Source of the DNA: Herbaspirillum sp. ST 5-3
GTDB taxonomy: Bacteria > Pseudomonadota > Gammaproteobacteria > Burkholderiales > Burkholderiaceae_D
Assembly (NCBI RefSeq): GCF_004804275.1
Contig: NZ_STGI01000002.1
Coordinates: 310,001-374,000 of the forward strand
Direction: 5' to 3'
DNA: 64,000 bases
Made by a program: the position numbers and the translations under genes. Under the pieces are notes generated by a model, which was not told where the DNA came from, ran no database searches, and saw only the letters and a list, made by a program, of their open reading frames with translations. This document shows positions 62,812 through 64,000 of the stretch, piece after piece (positions within the stretch are counted from its first letter, which is position 1; the number at the start of each line of letters is the position of its first letter).

Positions 62812-63831
62812 ATGGATAGCCTCGACCTTGAAGTCCTGAAGACATGCAGCGAATGGATCAGTCGCGGCCATCGCTGCGAACTGGTGACCGTCATCAAAAC
62901 CTGGGGTTCCAGTCCGCGACCGGAGGGCGCGATGCTGGCGATTTGCGACGATGGTCGTGTCGTCGGTTCCGTTTCCGGAGGTTGCGTGGAAGACGATCTG
63001 ATCGATCGCGTACGAAAGGACGGCATCACGCGCAGCTTGCCGGAAATTGTCACCTACGGCATCACGGCCGACCAGGCGCATCGCTTCGGCCTGCCCTGCG
63101 GCGGCACGATCCAGCTGGCGATTGAGCCCTTGTCCCGCGCCAGCGGCATCGACGAATTGCTGATGCGTCTGTCGGAACATCAACTGGTGGCGCGCAGGCT
63201 TGATCTGGCAAGCGGCGAGGTCATGCTCGGTCCGGCAAGCGCAGGCATGAGCCTGCAGGTGTCGGAAAGCGCGCTCACTACCATCCACGGCCCGCGCTGG
63301 CGGCTGCTGATCATCGGCGCGGGGCAGTTGTCACGCTTTCTTGCGCAGATCGCGGCGGGCATGGACTATCACGTCACGGTGTGCGATCCGCGTGAAGAGT
63401 ATCGCGACGGATGGAGCCTGCCGGGCATCGATGTGCGGCATGAAATGCCGGATGACCTCGTGATCGCGATGCGGCTCGACAGTCGCAGCGCCGTCGTCGC
63501 GCTGACGCACGATCCGAAACTGGATGACCTGGCGCTGATGGAGGCGTTGCGCTCGGAAGCCTTTTATGTCGGTGCCATCGGTTCACGCTTGAACAATGCA
63601 AAACGCCGTGAACGGCTCAAACTGTTCGACCTTGCCGAGGCGCAGATCCGGCGGTTGCACGGCCCTGTCGGGCTCTATATCGGCAGCAAGACTCCTGCGG
63701 AAATTGCCATTTCCATTCTGGCGGAAATGACAGCCATCAAGAACGGGATTCGGCTTCCGGCTGAAGCGACGGTTGCCAAGGCTAAAGCGGCAATCCCGGC
63801 TTCCGGCAGTTCCTCCTGCGATGTCGCGTAG
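62812..63831 (+). CDS. XdhC/CoxI-family molybdenum-cofactor maturation protein
   Basis: The 339-residue protein has an N-terminal XdhC_CoxI domain (about 20-90, ELVTVIKTWGSSPRPEGAMLAI and VSGGCVEDDLI) and a C-terminal Rossmann domain (about 170-330, RLLIIGAGQLSRFLAQIA, HDPKLDDLALMEAL, FYVGAIGSRLNNAKRRERL). XdhC-type chaperones bind the cofactor and promote its sulfuration before insertion into the enzyme. I use ATG 62812, where the family homology begins. A longer frame to the left overlaps the large-subunit gene. It serves the adjacent hydroxylase, after a 178-base gap that holds no other gene. Confidence 0.9.
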   Translation: MDSLDLEVLKTCSEWISRGHRCELVTVIKTWGSSPRPEGAMLAICDDGRVVGSVSGGCVEDDLIDRVRKDGITRSLPEIVTYGITADQAHRFGLPCGGTIQLAIEPLSRASGIDELLMRLSEHQLVARRLDLASGEVMLGPASAGMSLQVSESALTTIHGPRWRLLIIGAGQLSRFLAQIAAGMDYHVTVCDPREEYRDGWSLPGIDVRHEMPDDLVIAMRLDSRSAVVALTHDPKLDDLALMEALRSEAFYVGAIGSRLNNAKRRERLKLFDLAEAQIRRLHGPVGLYIGSKTPAEIAISILAEMTAIKNGIRLPAEATVAKAKAAIPASGSSSCDVA

Positions 63832-63916
63832 CGCATGTTGCGCGCGATCAAGCACCGATATTCATTCCAGCTGCGCCACAACATAAAGCCGGCACACGAC
63901 CCTTGATCTTATTCAA

Positions 63917-63943
63917 TTGACAATGGCGGGTCGCCGATATAGT
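63917..63943 (+). promoter_or_regulatory. sigma-70-type promoter of the last gene
   Basis: TTGACA (63917-63922) and TATAGT (63938-63943) with a short 15-base spacer lie 34 bases before the start codon at 63978. Confidence 0.55.
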
Positions 63944-63977
63944 GATTTTTGTAAAACCTGGTCCATGTGGAGGGGTA

Positions 63978-64000
63978 ATGCAAGAATCTTCGGCAAGCTT
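63978..64000 (+). CDS. start of an unidentified gene cut by the window edge
   Basis: An ATG at 63978 follows a strong GGAGGGG. The frame reads Met-Gln-Glu-Ser-Ser-Ala-Ser and continues past the edge. With its own promoter-like boxes upstream, it is probably a real gene on the same strand as the hydroxylase operon. Nothing can be said about its product. Confidence 0.5.

Noticed and set aside
61014-63053. 679-residue open frame antisense to the large hydroxylase subunit
   Set aside because: It covers the complementary strand of two well-supported genes and shows no recognisable domain.
1-64000. Looked for insertion sequences, prophage genes, CRISPR repeats and integration scars
   Set aside because: No transposase, integrase, phage structural gene or regularly spaced repeat was found.

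Overview
The window is bacterial chromosome from a betaproteobacterium. The tol-pal cluster ending in tRNA-Lys, glyA-nrdR followed by type IV pilus minor pilins, the rib-nusB cluster, dnaX-ybaB-recR, and a hexR-linked Entner-Doudoroff locus all suggest Burkholderiales. Oxalobacteraceae (Herbaspirillum/Herminiimonas-like) is my best guess from gene content and order. No database was searched. I see no mobile element, prophage or CRISPR array, and genes are tightly packed on both strands.

Layout. 1-5.1 kb: a minus-strand operon for a three-subunit molybdenum hydroxylase (large, small and FAD subunits plus a CoxG-like protein) ending in a tautomerase and a truncated carboxymuconolactone decarboxylase-like gene. 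A divergent TetR-family gene lies at 5.4 kb, with a perfect palindrome between them. 6.1-9.3 kb: a VOC protein, a DJ-1/PfpI protein, an Old Yellow Enzyme (nemA) and a NemR-like repressor, with two identical operator palindromes. 9.6-15.8 kb: tRNA-Lys and the cpoB-pal-tolB-tolA-tolR-tolQ-ybgC operon plus an SDR gene. 15.9-18 kb: a ZTP (pfl) riboswitch, glyA and nrdR. 18-21.5 kb: pilV-pilW-pilX-pilE-fimT without pilY1. 21.5-26.8 kb: ribD-ribE-ribBA-ribH-nusB and an aminotransferase.

26.9-33.8 kb: a lytic transglycosylase, ubiD, the SRP RNA, dnaX with an apparent programmed frameshift signal, ybaB, recR and an HD-like protein. 33.8-37.9 kb: a CoA transferase joined to an ABC importer of the nitrate/sulfonate/taurine type. 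37.9-41 kb: a MocR regulator divergent from GNAT, OsmC and PaiB genes. 41.1-49.1 kb: central sugar metabolism, pgi-zwf-hexR-tal on one strand and edd-eda on the other. 49.1-51.1 kb: response regulator, CheC-like phosphatase and diguanylate cyclase. 51.2-57.6 kb: rpiA, yggX, argA and hrpA. 57.7-64 kb: a sigma-54 activator divergent from a Tat-exported two-subunit molybdenum hydroxylase (IorAB type), then an XdhC-family protein and the start of one more gene.

The main themes are two unrelated molybdenum hydroxylase systems, each beside its own likely regulator; an electrophile-detoxification operon; envelope maintenance by Tol-Pal; and an Entner-Doudoroff route from glucose-6-phosphate. The most interesting signals are regulatory: the dnaX slippery site with an immediate -1 stop and a downstream stem, the ZTP riboswitch, the paired TetR-type operators, the sigma-54 promoter, and possible leaderless starts for argA and hrpA.
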